DNA of 64,000 bases from an uncultured Methylophaga sp. (GCA_913055695.1 CAJXKF010000004.1:186001-250000); one strand, 5' to 3'; positions 33,220 to 41,588 are shown, counted from the stretch's first letter. Program-made: numbers and translations. Notes: generated by a model not told the origin, from the sequence alone.

Positions 33220-34944
33220 ATGGTAGCCAGGTTAAAGGTCACGGTGGGCCAGTATTCTGATAAAGGCCGCAAAGCTGAGAATCAGGATTCTCTGGGTTTT
33301 TCCGTGCCCGGCAACCTGGCACTGCTTGAAACCAAAGGGGTGGCCTGCGCGCTGGCCGATGGTATCAGCAGTAGTGCTGAAGGCAAGCAGGCGAGTCAGG
33401 CCTGTGTGACCGGCTTTATCAGTGATTATTTCAGCACCCCTGATTCCTGGTCGGTGAAACAGTCCGGCGGCAAGGTGCTGACCGCGATTAATACCTGGCT
33501 GCATGGCCAGAGTAACCATTTCAAAGACGCCTCAAGAGGCCTTGCCAGCACATTCAGTGCGATGGTCATCAAGTCGATCACCGCGCATCTGTTTCACGTT
33601 GGTGATTCACGTATCTATCTGTTTCGCGAGGGTGAACTTGAGCAGCTGACGACCGATCACCGTATCCGTATTGATGATAACAAGGAATATCTTGGGCGCG
33701 CTTTCGGCGTCGATTATTGTCTTGATATCGATTACAAGTCACTGACGGTAGAGGCGGGCGACCGCTTTCTATTCACGACCGATGGCATCCATGATGTACT
33801 CAGTCATAAACAGCTTCGCAGTCTGCTTGGCGGCAGCTCGGATGACCTGGATACACTGGCACGACAGATTTGTGAGCAGGCAGTAGAGCAGGGCAGTCAG
33901 GACAATGTCAGTTGCCTGATCCTTGAAGTCGAGCAACTGCCGACCCAGGACGCCAACGAAGTTTTTGCCCAGCTGACTGCTTTACCGTTCCCGCCGGAGC
34001 TTTATGAAGGGGTGATTCTCGACGGCTACCGTATCAGCCGCGAATTGCATGCGAGTTCCACCAGTCAGCTCTACCTGGCAGTCGATACCGAAACCGGCGA
34101 GAAAGTTGTTATCAAAACGCCGTCGGTCAATTTTGAGGATGATCCGGCTTATCTGGAACGTTTCCAGCTGGAAGAATGGATTGGCCGTCGCATTGACAGT
34201 CCCCATGTCGTCAGAACCATCGAGCAGAAACGGCCGCGACGCTTTCTCTATTATGTGCTGGAGTATGTCAACGGCAAAACCCTGGAGCAGTGGCTGGATG
34301 ATGTCGGTACGCTGGATCTGAAATCAGTGCGCGAGCTGGTGCCTCAGATTGCCTCCGGCCTGCGGGCTTTTCACCGCCTGGATATGCTGCATCAGGATCT
34401 TAAACCCGGCAACATCATGATAAGCCATGACGGTGTCATCAAAATCATCGATTTCGGCTCCACCAAAATCGCCGGTATAGCGGATATTTCCACGCCGGTG
34501 GAACGGCGTGAACTGCTGGGCACCAAGCATTACACGGCACCGGAGTACCTGCTTGGCAAACCCGGTTCTTCACAGTCAGATTTGTTTGCACTGGGCTGTA
34601 TCGTCTACCAGATGCTGACCGGTAAACTGCCTTATGGCGACAAACTGGCCAGTGTGCGCGATCAGGCGGGTCTCAAGCGCTTGCGCTATCGCCCCGTGAG
34701 CGAGTTTATCAGCGATATTCCCCACTGGGTGGATAAAGCCATTCGCAAGGCAGTGCAGTTATCACCGGAATCACGTTATGTGGCGCTGTCTGAATTCGAA
34801 TCAGATTTAGTCAAACCCAATCCGGATTATCTACGGGAAGAGCAACTGCCTTTGTTGCAGCGTAACCCGATCGGATTCTGGCGCGGACTGGCAGTGTTAA
34901 TGTTCATCAGCAACCTGATTCTGATTTATTTTCTGAGCCGCTGA
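33220..34944 (+). CDS. PP2C phosphatase-Ser/Thr kinase fusion, membrane-anchored
   Basis: 574 residues. The N-terminal PP2C phosphatase (1-240) has metal-binding motifs ENQDSLGF, CALADGISSS, TTDGIHDVL and DNVSCL. The C-terminal protein kinase (about 265-535) has VVIKTP (Lys), the catalytic loop HQDLKPGNIMI, IIDFGSTKI and YTAPEYLLG. The Gly-rich loop is weak (ISRELHASSTSQLYLA) and HRD is HQD, so activity may be low. A final helix (AVLMFISNLILIYFLS) anchors it. As I recall, a similar kinase gene lies beside nitrate assimilation genes in Pseudomonas aeruginosa (PA1782), which suggests control of nitrate uptake by phosphorylation. Confidence 0.9.
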   Translation: MVARLKVTVGQYSDKGRKAENQDSLGFSVPGNLALLETKGVACALADGISSSAEGKQASQACVTGFISDYFSTPDSWSVKQSGGKVLTAINTWLHGQSNHFKDASRGLASTFSAMVIKSITAHLFHVGDSRIYLFREGELEQLTTDHRIRIDDNKEYLGRAFGVDYCLDIDYKSLTVEAGDRFLFTTDGIHDVLSHKQLRSLLGGSSDDLDTLARQICEQAVEQGSQDNVSCLILEVEQLPTQDANEVFAQLTALPFPPELYEGVILDGYRISRELHASSTSQLYLAVDTETGEKVVIKTPSVNFEDDPAYLERFQLEEWIGRRIDSPHVVRTIEQKRPRRFLYYVLEYVNGKTLEQWLDDVGTLDLKSVRELVPQIASGLRAFHRLDMLHQDLKPGNIMISHDGVIKIIDFGSTKIAGIADISTPVERRELLGTKHYTAPEYLLGKPGSSQSDLFALGCIVYQMLTGKLPYGDKLASVRDQAGLKRLRYRPVSEFISDIPHWVDKAIRKAVQLSPESRYVALSEFESDLVKPNPDYLREEQLPLLQRNPIGFWRGLAVLMFISNLILIYFLSR

Positions 34945-34994
34945 TGATGTCTGTAAAATATAAAGATTGATAAGCCATAAGCTGCCTGCCATTC

Positions 34995-35426
34995 ATGCAT
35001 CTCACTACTTTTTCAGATTATTCCATGCGTGTCCTGATGTATCTTGCTTTACAGCAGGAACAGCGGGTGACGATAGGTGATATTGCCAAACGCTATCAAA
35101 TCTCTGATAACCATCTGACCAAAGTGGTGCATTTTCTGGCCAAAGCCGGCTATATCAAAACTATCCGTGGCAAAGGTGGTGGGCTGAAGCTGGAGCGGCC
35201 GGTTGAGGCCATCAATCTGGGCACAGTGATCCGCCTGACCGAAGGCGATGAGGGCCTTCTGCCCTGTGTTCAGGGTGAAGGTGATTGCTGCCTGATTCCA
35301 GTCTGCAGACTGACCGGTATTCTTCGGGAATCACAGCAGGCTCTGTATCAGGTGCTGGATAAATACACGCTGGCAGACTTACTGATCGATAAAGCCCCGC
35401 TCACCCGCATTCTGCGGCCTGACTGA
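34995..35426 (+). CDS. nsrR: Nitric oxide-sensing repressor NsrR
   Basis: A 143-residue Rrf2-family regulator. The winged helix is MHLTTFSDYSMRVLMYLAL with RVTIGDIAKRYQISDNHLTKVVHFLAKAGYI and the wing TIRGKGGGLKL. The three cluster cysteines lie in LPCVQGEGDCCLIPVC, with the NsrR-type spacing, so it should bind a [4Fe-4S] cluster that reacts with NO. Placed at the end of the nitrate cluster, it probably guards against NO made from nitrite. No NO-detoxifying gene (hmp, norV) is in the window. Confidence 0.9.
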   Translation: MHLTTFSDYSMRVLMYLALQQEQRVTIGDIAKRYQISDNHLTKVVHFLAKAGYIKTIRGKGGGLKLERPVEAINLGTVIRLTEGDEGLLPCVQGEGDCCLIPVCRLTGILRESQQALYQVLDKYTLADLLIDKAPLTRILRPD

Positions 35427-35959
35427 GCCGCTGCCAGGAGAAGGGCAAAGTACTGAAACGGCGGGGTTGTTCTGTCAGCGTTTGCTTGATTTGCCGCCGG
35501 GCCGGTGACAACAGCAACAGCTTATGCCGGCGACAATGCCTCAGTAGACAGCGAGATTTCTGTAGCTGCTTTTTTCAGCTGATGCTGATCTTGTGTAAAT
35601 TTGCCGTGGAAGCTGTAAGAGACTGCGGTCTGTATCTTGGCTTTTGTTCAAGCAGCGTGCGGTAAAGCTCAGACTCTGCACGATTTACCTGGAAATGGCT
35701 CATCAGTAACTCATCCAGATCCCACGCTTTAGCAAGCTATTTCGATAGTTTTTTCAGTTTGTGACGTCACTGTTTTCGATAGGCAGGCTTAATAACAGGG
35801 CTGAAAAGAGTCAGCGCGCTTTGCATTTTTCTGAGTCTGAGACAGAGCTGATGCCTCCTTCAGGCTTACTGCTATCAATAGCGACTTTGCGCCACTGGCT
35901 TGTAGCTGCCGGTTCTGAGGAGAGTATCTGCCGCAATCTGCAGCAGGCGGAGACATCAT
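35427..35959 (-). pseudogene. Non-coding stretch, possible decayed CHAD-type gene
   Basis: No intact gene is supported across these 530 bp. On the minus strand, downstream of sixA, short coding-like blocks in shifted frames (for example SELYRTLLEQKPRYRPQSLT and NLHKIS, then a stop) recall CHAD domains, which often sit beside SixA phosphatases. The match is weak, and several stops and shifts separate the blocks. A 79-codon plus-strand frame (35761-36000) overlaps sixA antisense and is not accepted. Confidence 0.25.
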
Positions 35960-36487
35960 TCAATGCTTTTTTAGCAGTTTACCGTGTATCCGTTGCCTGA
36001 GTTCACAACTGCCGCTTGTGAGCTCGGTCCAGTTTCCGTTAAATTCAAGCATCAGCAGTGAGGCAGGCAACAGCCGTTTGCCAGAGGGCTGATCACTGAT
36101 GAAATCAGTCCTGCTCAAGTAATCAACCAGATCTTCCAGTGCCGGATTATGGCCCACCAGTAGCACCCGCTTGATACGGTCATTAAGGGAATGGAGTAAA
36201 GCCAGGAAGGTCTCGATGTCAGCAAGATAAAGTGCATCACGCAACGCGATATCGTGTTTGTCCATCATCAGTTGTTCACAGATCAGTTCAGCAGTCTGCA
36301 TTGCCCGTTTCGCTGTCGAACTGTATATCGATTGCGGAATCAGTTTCTGTTGCAATAATGCCGCAGCTAAATCGCCGGCCTGTAGTCTGCCGGTTTCAGA
36401 AAGCGATCTGGCGAAATCACCGGCAGGGGAATCTGCCTCTGCCTTGGCGTGACGTAAGATCATGATTTGTTTGGTATTAGCAACCAT
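35960..36487 (-). CDS. sixA: Phosphohistidine phosphatase SixA
   Basis: 175 residues of the histidine phosphatase superfamily. The phospho-accepting His lies in MILRHAKAEADS (RHG motif in its SixA form), the arginine in SSTAKRAMQTAELI and the second catalytic His in LLVGHNPALEDL. SixA removes phosphate from histidine in phosphotransfer proteins, such as ArcB or the PTS-Ntr branch. The latter is of interest near NtrC-regulated genes but is unproven here. A GAGG element 10 nt upstream supports the first ATG. A 20-bp perfect palindrome lies 46 bp upstream. Confidence 0.88.
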   Translation of the reverse strand: MVANTKQIMILRHAKAEADSPAGDFARSLSETGRLQAGDLAAALLQQKLIPQSIYSSTAKRAMQTAELICEQLMMDKHDIALRDALYLADIETFLALLHSLNDRIKRVLLVGHNPALEDLVDYLSRTDFISDQPSGKRLLPASLLMLEFNGNWTELTSGSCELRQRIHGKLLKKH

Positions 36488-36533
36488 AGTCTAACAACCT
36501 CGGACTTCCTAACAAAAAGAAACGGGGAATATT

Positions 36534-36553
36534 CCGGCAACAATTGTTGCCGG
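36534..36553. promoter_or_regulatory. 20-bp perfect palindrome upstream of sixA
   Basis: CCGGCAACAA followed immediately by its exact reverse complement, with no spacer. A protein-binding site is likelier than an RNA hairpin because there is no loop. It could regulate sixA; no known consensus is recognised. Confidence 0.5.
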
Positions 36554-36698
36554 TCATTCAAGGATAATCAGCCAGCTGGATAGATGCAACGCTCGCCATG
36601 GTGGGGAATGCAGCTAGTAACTGCTTATTTTTTGAACAATACAATTAATTGTCAGACAAAGAGCAGCTTAAGGATTTTTGCGCCTGATACTCACAGAC

Positions 36699-36721
36699 TT
36701 ATCCACAGTTATTGTGGGTAA
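36699..36721. other. Inverted pair of DnaA-box-like sequences
   Basis: TTATCCACA (36699-36707) is a perfect DnaA box. TGTGGGTAA (36713-36721) is a one-mismatch box in the opposite orientation, 5 bp away. No AT-rich unwinding region or replication gene is nearby, so an origin is not claimed. A DnaA-titration or DnaA-regulated site is possible. Confidence 0.4.
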
Positions 36722-36763
36722 AAAAAACATGACAGTGAACAGAAAATCAGGAATGGCGGAAAC

Positions 36764-36791
36764 AAAAAAGGGCCATGCAAAAGCTTGACCC
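36764..36791 (-). terminator. Terminator, probably the original one of tRNA-Thr
   Basis: On the minus strand GGGTCAAGC pairs with GCATGGCCC (one mismatch, loop TTTT) followed by TTTTTT. It lies 12 bp beyond the distal 45-bp tRNA repeat, as expected if it served tRNA-Thr before the island entered. Confidence 0.75.
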
Positions 36792-36802
36792 TTTATTTGT
36801 TC

Positions 36803-36847
36803 TGGAGCCGGTGATAGGACTTGAACCTACGACCCACTGATTACAAA
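36803..36847 (-). repeat. Distal attachment repeat (3' end of tRNA-Thr)
   Basis: 45 bp identical to 38043-38087, the 3' part of the intact tRNA-Thr gene from the anticodon loop to CCA. It is a truncated tRNA remnant, not a gene. With the proximal copy it brackets a 1.24-kb insert in the arrangement left by tyrosine-recombinase integration into a tRNA gene. Confidence 0.9.
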
Positions 36848-36888
36848 ACTAGGTGCGTTATTTTAATAATCAGTAACTTATTTGTCTT

Positions 36889-36953
36889 TATTTTAGGTAG
36901 TTGTGTTGTTTTTGGCTTATATAAATCAGTAAGTTAGATTTTATTTTAGGGAA
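36889..36953 (+). repeat. Arm-type 12-mer repeats, left end of island
   Basis: TATTTTAGGTAG (36889-36900) and TATTTTAGGGAA (36942-36953), both preceded by TT. They match the copies at the other end of the island and lie 40-105 bp from the att repeat, suiting accessory integrase or excisionase sites. Confidence 0.6.
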
Positions 36954-36957
36954 ATAA

Positions 36958-36989
36958 AAAAGGGTTTGCATTAATTTGCAAACCCTTTT
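36958..36989. terminator. Bidirectional terminator closing the island operon
   Basis: AAAAGGGTTTGCA/TGCAAACCCTTTT (13-bp stem, loop TTAATT), with A-runs and T-runs on both sides. On the minus strand it follows the 50-codon gene by 26 bp. Confidence 0.9.
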
Positions 36990-37014
36990 CGTTTTTCAAA
37001 ATGATCTATAGTAA

Positions 37015-37167
37015 TTATGCAGCTTTTCGAGTTTTTGAATTTCGACGAACACTTTTCTTCGATTCGGGAAGAAACCAATCCAAGCTTTTCATTTTAATGC
37101 CTTGTTTTTGCATTTCTGCAAAGGCCCTAGTGAATGCTGATTTCACTTGTGAGTGTGTGGTGTTCAT
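37015..37167 (-). CDS. Small basic island protein, 50 residues, unknown
   Basis: A 50-codon gene. A TAAGGAGA ribosome site overlaps the stop of the upstream 170-codon gene, giving 8-nt spacing to the ATG at 37167. The product starts MNTTHSQVKSAFTRAFAEMQ, has one amphipathic helix and a basic tail (KKSVRRNSKTRKAA), so nucleic acid or acidic-protein binding is possible. A terminator follows. With the acidic 170-residue partner it forms a compact two-gene unit; a toxin-antitoxin or defence role is conceivable, but no family is recognised. Confidence 0.65.
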   Translation of the reverse strand: MNTTHSQVKSAFTRAFAEMQKQGIKMKSLDWFLPESKKSVRRNSKTRKAA

Positions 37168-37177
37168 GTCAGTCTCC

Positions 37178-37690
37178 TTAGTTTGCTTGCGTTACCACAA
37201 GCCAGCTACCTTCTTTTCTGATTTTAAGTTCTTCAACACTCTTTTCGGCATGTTCTGCCACAAGTTTAAAAAGTGTTTTCATTTCATGACCGCGAGCAAA
37301 GATTTTTACTTGGTACATGTCGTTTTTAAAAAGTACATCATCTGCTAATGCTAAAATTGTACCCGCGATATCATCTGCGGCAGCAGATAAGCCTATTTCT
37401 TCTTCATCCATATATTCGGGGTTCGATGATGGATTAAGTCTTAACTCTAGTACTTTGTGTGCACTAATAGGCTTAGCTTTGATTATACCCACCAATGCAA
37501 CATATTCTTTGGAAGAATCGTCAAATATAGCGTGAGTGTAGCTATCGTTCTTCAATGCTTGGTCTGTATCGTACTTTATTAGTTCCTCTTTATCAGAGTC
37601 ACCACAATTTTCCGCGATTCCATACCATTCTGCTGAGATCGAACTACACACTTCTTCGTTCAATTCATGAGCAGTATAACCATACTGCAT
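37178..37690 (-). CDS. Island protein of unknown function, 170 residues
   Basis: I do not recognise a family. The ATG at 37690 is chosen because GGGAGGA lies 9 nt upstream; the ORF could extend 9 codons further, through that ribosome site. The chain is acidic (EELIKYDTDQALKND, YMDEEEIGLSAAADD), predicted soluble with mixed alpha/beta content, and ends in a basic strand (KIRKEGSWLVVTQAN). No catalytic motif, membrane segment or signal is visible. It is the first gene of the island operon; codon use is AT-rich compared with flanking genes. A promoter may be formed by ATGACA and GATAAT with a 17-bp spacer (minus strand, about 37745-37773). Confidence 0.72.
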   Translation of the reverse strand: MQYGYTAHELNEEVCSSISAEWYGIAENCGDSDKEELIKYDTDQALKNDSYTHAIFDDSSKEYVALVGIIKAKPISAHKVLELRLNPSSNPEYMDEEEIGLSAAADDIAGTILALADDVLFKNDMYQVKIFARGHEMKTLFKLVAEHAEKSVEELKIRKEGSWLVVTQAN

Positions 37691-38042
37691 ATTTACATTC
37701 CTCCCTGAACTATACATTCAAATTACATACTCAACATAACATTATCAACCATATCGGTAAATTTGTCATTTATGATTTATCGATTATGTTCAATTGGATG
37801 GTTAATTGCCCGATTAAGTTCATCTCCATAAAAGCTTAATAATATGAGTGAATTTTTTTAGGCTGGCCTTTGAGTTTTAAATGAACATCTGATTGCTTTT
37901 TCTACGCTCTTAGCTTTAATTTCAATAGCTTAGAAAATACTATTTTACGGAAATAGGGGCTTTGGAGGGTGGTTTATTAGGGAGTATTTTAGGGAGAAAA
38001 ATAAAAAAGGCCTAGCGAAATTCGCTAAGCCCTTGATATTCA
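37691..38042. other. Island non-coding segment with arm repeats and tRNA terminator
   Basis: AT-rich, no supported gene. It contains the operon promoter region, arm-type repeats TATTTTACGGAA (37941-37952), TTTATTAGGGAG (37973-37984) and TATTTTAGGGAG (37985-37996), and the terminator now serving tRNA-Thr (38009-38032). Confidence 0.65.
38009..38032 (-). terminator. Terminator of tRNA-Thr, island-derived
   Basis: On the minus strand GGGCTTAGCG pairs with CGCTAGGCC (one mismatch) and is followed by TTTTTTATT, 11 bp past the tRNA. It resembles in role, but not in sequence, the terminator at 36764. Confidence 0.75.
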
Positions 38043-38118
<76 letters not shown>

Positions 38119-38205
38119 AATGAAGAAGCGCATTATACGTAGGAGCCTATGACTGTGCAAGTCATTTGCCATGCAGTTTTGCAAAGCCCTGCTAAGTTAT
38201 TGAAG

Positions 38206-39087
38206 CTAGATGAATGACAGTAGCTGTCTTGTTTGAATGATCTCGTCAGCCATCATGTCTAACTGCTCAACAGCGAGGGTTTCATTTTCCCATAATCGAT
38301 GAAAAGCAGGGTGAACAAGTAGTTCGGGAGGTAATGCTTTTAATGGTCTTTGCCAGTTGGTTTTATGAAGCAACACGCTGATCTGAATCAGCTCTGTTAC
38401 GGTGATTGCTTCAGCCTCGGCAATGACGTTTGAGTCAGCCAGGTAGGGCAGTTGCTGCATATAGGCTGGAAACTGCCATTTTTTCAGAATGGCTGAGCCA
38501 ACCGCGGCTGCACGTTTTGTCAGCACCAGATGTATGACTTTTATTTTCAGCTCCGGTGCGTCACGGAGTTCGGGGAGATTATTGATATAAAACAGCAGTG
38601 GAGGGACGCCAATATTATGGACTTGCCCTGCCAGTAAGACTTCCTCTGGATCGAGTTCCGTCAGTGTCCTTGCCAGTGTGCTTGCAATGGCTGCGACCAG
38701 AATACTTTTATCCCAGCTGTGCTTGAGCGTTTTTTCGATACCCTGGGTTTTATTGTTGATAAACGATTGAGTTATCGCAAGACCGGTCACGAGGTTGCAG
38801 ACTTTCTGCAAACCCAGCCGAATGACAGCAGTTTTAACAGACGATACCGGCAGACGAGATGTGAACAGGGCGGAGTTAGCTATCTTGATGATTCGTGCAG
38901 ACAAGTGAGGATCACGATTCAGCAGCTTGCTTATGTCGTTAATATCAGCCTGTTCCTTAATCAGTGTTCTCAACTGAATCAGCGTAGCAGGTGGGGAAGG
39001 CAGCTGTAGTTTATTGGTGTTGAGTTCATCTGCCAGCCTCAGCAGGCTGCTGTTGACACTCTGTGCCAGTGGGGTCAGTCCAGTCAT
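38206..39087 (-). CDS. HDOD-domain protein
   Basis: 293 residues, cytoplasmic. The all-helical HDOD domain spans about 25-230: LPSPPATLIQLRTLIKEQADINDISKLLNRDPHLSARIIKIANSALF, then LGLQKVCNLVTGLAI. It resembles HD phosphohydrolases but lacks the paired HD metal motif, as usual for HDOD proteins, which act in signalling (c-di-GMP, stress, chemotaxis) through protein contact. A single gene between two tRNA genes, with no clue to its partner. Confidence 0.85.
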   Translation of the reverse strand: MTGLTPLAQSVNSSLLRLADELNTNKLQLPSPPATLIQLRTLIKEQADINDISKLLNRDPHLSARIIKIANSALFTSRLPVSSVKTAVIRLGLQKVCNLVTGLAITQSFINNKTQGIEKTLKHSWDKSILVAAIASTLARTLTELDPEEVLLAGQVHNIGVPPLLFYINNLPELRDAPELKIKVIHLVLTKRAAAVGSAILKKWQFPAYMQQLPYLADSNVIAEAEAITVTELIQISVLLHKTNWQRPLKALPPELLVHPAFHRLWENETLAVEQLDMMADEIIQTRQLLSFI

Positions 39088-39158
39088 ATTTCATCCCTAA
39101 AATGTGAACTAAGCCACATTATAGACTGAATGGACTGAAAGAAAAGACCAGGGAAAAA

Positions 39159-39234
39159 TGGGGTGAGTGATGGGGCTCGAACCCACGACAACCGGAATCA
39201 CAATCCGGGACTCTACCAACTGAGCTACACTCAC
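39159..39234 (-). tRNA. tRNA-His (anticodon GUG)
   Basis: Minus strand. Acceptor GTGAGTG/CACTCAC, anticodon loop TTGTGAT (GUG), T arm GTGGG-TTCGAGC-CCCAT, discriminator C73 and encoded CCA. A G at 39235 supplies the G-1 that histidine tRNAs require, pairing with C73. Confidence 0.96.
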
Positions 39235-39377
39235 CATTAATTTTTTGCAGAAAGCGAGGCTTTGCAGCCCCGTGCTTTAGAAAGACGATAATTTTACTGT
39301 CTTTATTTTTTTGGTCAAGGAAAATCTGTGTTTCCGGCTAATTTTAAACAGTTGAAGCCGCTCGGGAGCGGCTTTGT

Positions 39378-41546
39378 CTAAACCAGCTCCAGATCGATTT
39401 TCTTTTCATCCAGATCAACGCGAACCACTTTCACAGTCAGTGTATCCCCCAGGCGGTATACCTTGCGGGTGCGCTCTCCGGTCAACCGGTGACCGGTAGC
39501 ATCAAACTGATAATAATCATTCTTCAGTGAAGTGACATGGACCAGGCCTTCTATATAGATGTCACTGAGTTCGACGAACAAACCGAAACCGGTCACGCCG
39601 CTGATAACACCCTGGTGGGTTTCACCGACCCGGTCACGCATATATTCACATTTGAGCCAGTCACTGACATCGCGGGTGGCTTCATCGGCACGGCGGCTGG
39701 TCATCGAGCAATGATCACCCAACTGCACCATGTCTTCATGTGAATAGCGCCACTTGCTGACCTTACGACCACTGATAATGTGACGAATAGCACGATGAAC
39801 CAGAAGGTCCGGGTAGCGACGGATAGGCGAAGTGAAATGGGCATAGGCATCGAGTGCCAGACCGAAGTGACCGATATTATCCGGACTGTAGACTGCCTGC
39901 TTCATGCTGCGCAGCATCACGGTCTGTAGCAGGTGGCCATCGGGGCGTTTGCTCGCTGTGGCAAGCAGAGAGGCATAGTGACGTGGCTCCGGATCATCGC
40001 CGCCGCCTAAAAACAGGCCCAGTTCACCCAGAAATTCTCGCAGGCCCGTAAGCTTTTCTTCTGAGGGTGTTTCGTGCACCCGATAAAGTACCGGTATCTG
40101 GTGTTCTAGCAGAAAGCGGGCAGCGCTGACATTAGCCGCAATCATGAACTCTTCGATCAGACGGTGTGCGTCATTGCGTTCACGTGGCTGTATTGATCTT
40201 ATTTTGCGGTTTTCGTCGAACAGAAACTGGGTTTCGGTCATCTCAAAGTCGATCGCACCGCGCTCATCACGGGCGTTTTGCATGACTTTGAATAGTTCGT
40301 ACATGGTTTCCAGCGTCGGCAATACATGCTGGTATTGCTCGCGCAGTGCCTCGTCATCATCCACCAGCATCGCCGCCACTTTGTCATAGGTCAGCCGTGC
40401 CTTGGAGAACATGACGCCCTCATGGAACCGATAGGATTCGGTTCTGCCTTCTTGGTTGATTTCCATTTCACAGACCATGCAAAGACGGTCCACTTCCGGG
40501 TTGAGCGAGCACAAGCCATTCGAGAGCGCCTCAGGCAACATCGGAATCACCTGGCTGGGGAAGTAGACCGAGGTACCGCGAACACCGGCATCCAAATCCA
40601 GCGGACTACCGGGCTGTACATAATGAGAAACATCAGCAATCGCGACCCACAGGCGCCAGTTACCGTTGTCGAGCCGTTCGGCGCAGACTGCATCATCAAA
40701 GTCGCGCGCATCGGCACCATCGATGGTCAGCAGCGGCATATCGCGTAAATCCAGCCGGCCTTCAATAGCATCCTGCGGGATACTGTCACCGAAGGCTTCA
40801 GCCTGTTGCAAGGCTTTATCGGACCATTCATGCGGCAGTTCGAAATCCCGCAGGGCAATGTCGATTTCCATTCCGGGGGCCATATGATCACCGATGATTT
40901 CAACGATGCGCCCCAGCGGCGAACGATGAACATTGGGTTGCTCAGTGATTTCGACCTCAACGATTTGATTTTCCTTGGCACCGATAAGCGCCTCGGGCGG
41001 AATCAGCAGATCCTGACTGATACGGCGGTTATTGGGAATAACGAAATAGAGTCCGGCATCGCGAACCAGGCGACCGACAATATGGGTGTTGGCCCGCTGG
41101 GTGACTTCGACGATAGCGCCTTCCTTGCGGCCCTTGCGGTCAATACCGGTGATGCGGGCGAGTGCGCGGTCACCATGCAGCACACTGCGCATTTCACGCT
41201 CTCCCAGGAAGAGATCCTCACCACCCTCATCAGGAATTAAAAAGCCATAGCCTTCAGGGTGGCCCGTCACCCGGCCGCTGACCAGATTCATTTTGGAGAC
41301 GACGCCATAAGCCCCCTTGCGGTTGCGCAACAATTGTCCGTCACGCTCCATTGCCCGCAGTCGACGTCTTAAAGCTTCGTGCTCATCTTCATCTTTAATA
41401 CCCAGCAATTTGGCTATGCTTTTTCGGCTCAGCGGCACATTATTTTGCTTTAAAATCGAGAGGATAAACTCGCGACTCGGGATGGGGTTATCGTATTTCT
41501 CGGCTTCGCGTTCGAAGTTGGGATCGTTTTTCTTGTTATTAGTCAT
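39378..41546 (-). CDS. rnr: Ribonuclease R
   Basis: About 722 residues. An N-terminal helix-turn-helix (EFILSILKQNNVPLSRKSIAKLLG), two cold-shock domains, the RNB catalytic domain with the metal-binding cluster TIDGADARDFDDAV, and a C-terminal S1 domain (GVISGVTGFGLFVELSDIYIEGLVHV). It degrades structured RNA 3' to 5' and takes part in tmRNA-linked quality control. The usual Lys-rich tail after S1 is absent: the chain stops at KKIDLELV. ATG 41546 (MTNNKK) is preferred to GTG 41564. It is not next to rlmB here. Confidence 0.93.
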   Translation of the reverse strand: MTNNKKNDPNFEREAEKYDNPIPSREFILSILKQNNVPLSRKSIAKLLGIKDEDEHEALRRRLRAMERDGQLLRNRKGAYGVVSKMNLVSGRVTGHPEGYGFLIPDEGGEDLFLGEREMRSVLHGDRALARITGIDRKGRKEGAIVEVTQRANTHIVGRLVRDAGLYFVIPNNRRISQDLLIPPEALIGAKENQIVEVEITEQPNVHRSPLGRIVEIIGDHMAPGMEIDIALRDFELPHEWSDKALQQAEAFGDSIPQDAIEGRLDLRDMPLLTIDGADARDFDDAVCAERLDNGNWRLWVAIADVSHYVQPGSPLDLDAGVRGTSVYFPSQVIPMLPEALSNGLCSLNPEVDRLCMVCEMEINQEGRTESYRFHEGVMFSKARLTYDKVAAMLVDDDEALREQYQHVLPTLETMYELFKVMQNARDERGAIDFEMTETQFLFDENRKIRSIQPRERNDAHRLIEEFMIAANVSAARFLLEHQIPVLYRVHETPSEEKLTGLREFLGELGLFLGGGDDPEPRHYASLLATASKRPDGHLLQTVMLRSMKQAVYSPDNIGHFGLALDAYAHFTSPIRRYPDLLVHRAIRHIISGRKVSKWRYSHEDMVQLGDHCSMTSRRADEATRDVSDWLKCEYMRDRVGETHQGVISGVTGFGLFVELSDIYIEGLVHVTSLKNDYYQFDATGHRLTGERTRKVYRLGDTLTVKVVRVDLDEKKIDLELV

Positions 41547-41588
41547 TGACAGTTTCAAATTCACTCTGTAATCTTTGCGCCTTCTTCA

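Larger units (their letters stand above)
36488..36802. other. Intergenic region upstream of sixA and island
   Basis: About 315 bp without a gene. It holds the perfect palindrome at 36534-36553, an inverted pair of DnaA-box-like 9-mers at 36699-36721 and a minus-strand terminator at 36764-36791. The rest shows nothing recognisable. Confidence 0.6.

Noticed and set aside
35761-36000. 79-codon plus-strand frame
   Set aside because: It overlaps the 3' end of sixA in antisense, has no ribosome site and no recognisable pattern.
36699-36721. Replication origin
   Set aside because: Only two boxes, no unwinding element, and no dnaA, dnaN or repair cluster nearby.
36803-36847. Apparent second tRNA-Thr
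   Set aside because: Only the 3' 45 bases are present, with no acceptor 5' strand, D arm or complete anticodon stem; it is the att repeat.
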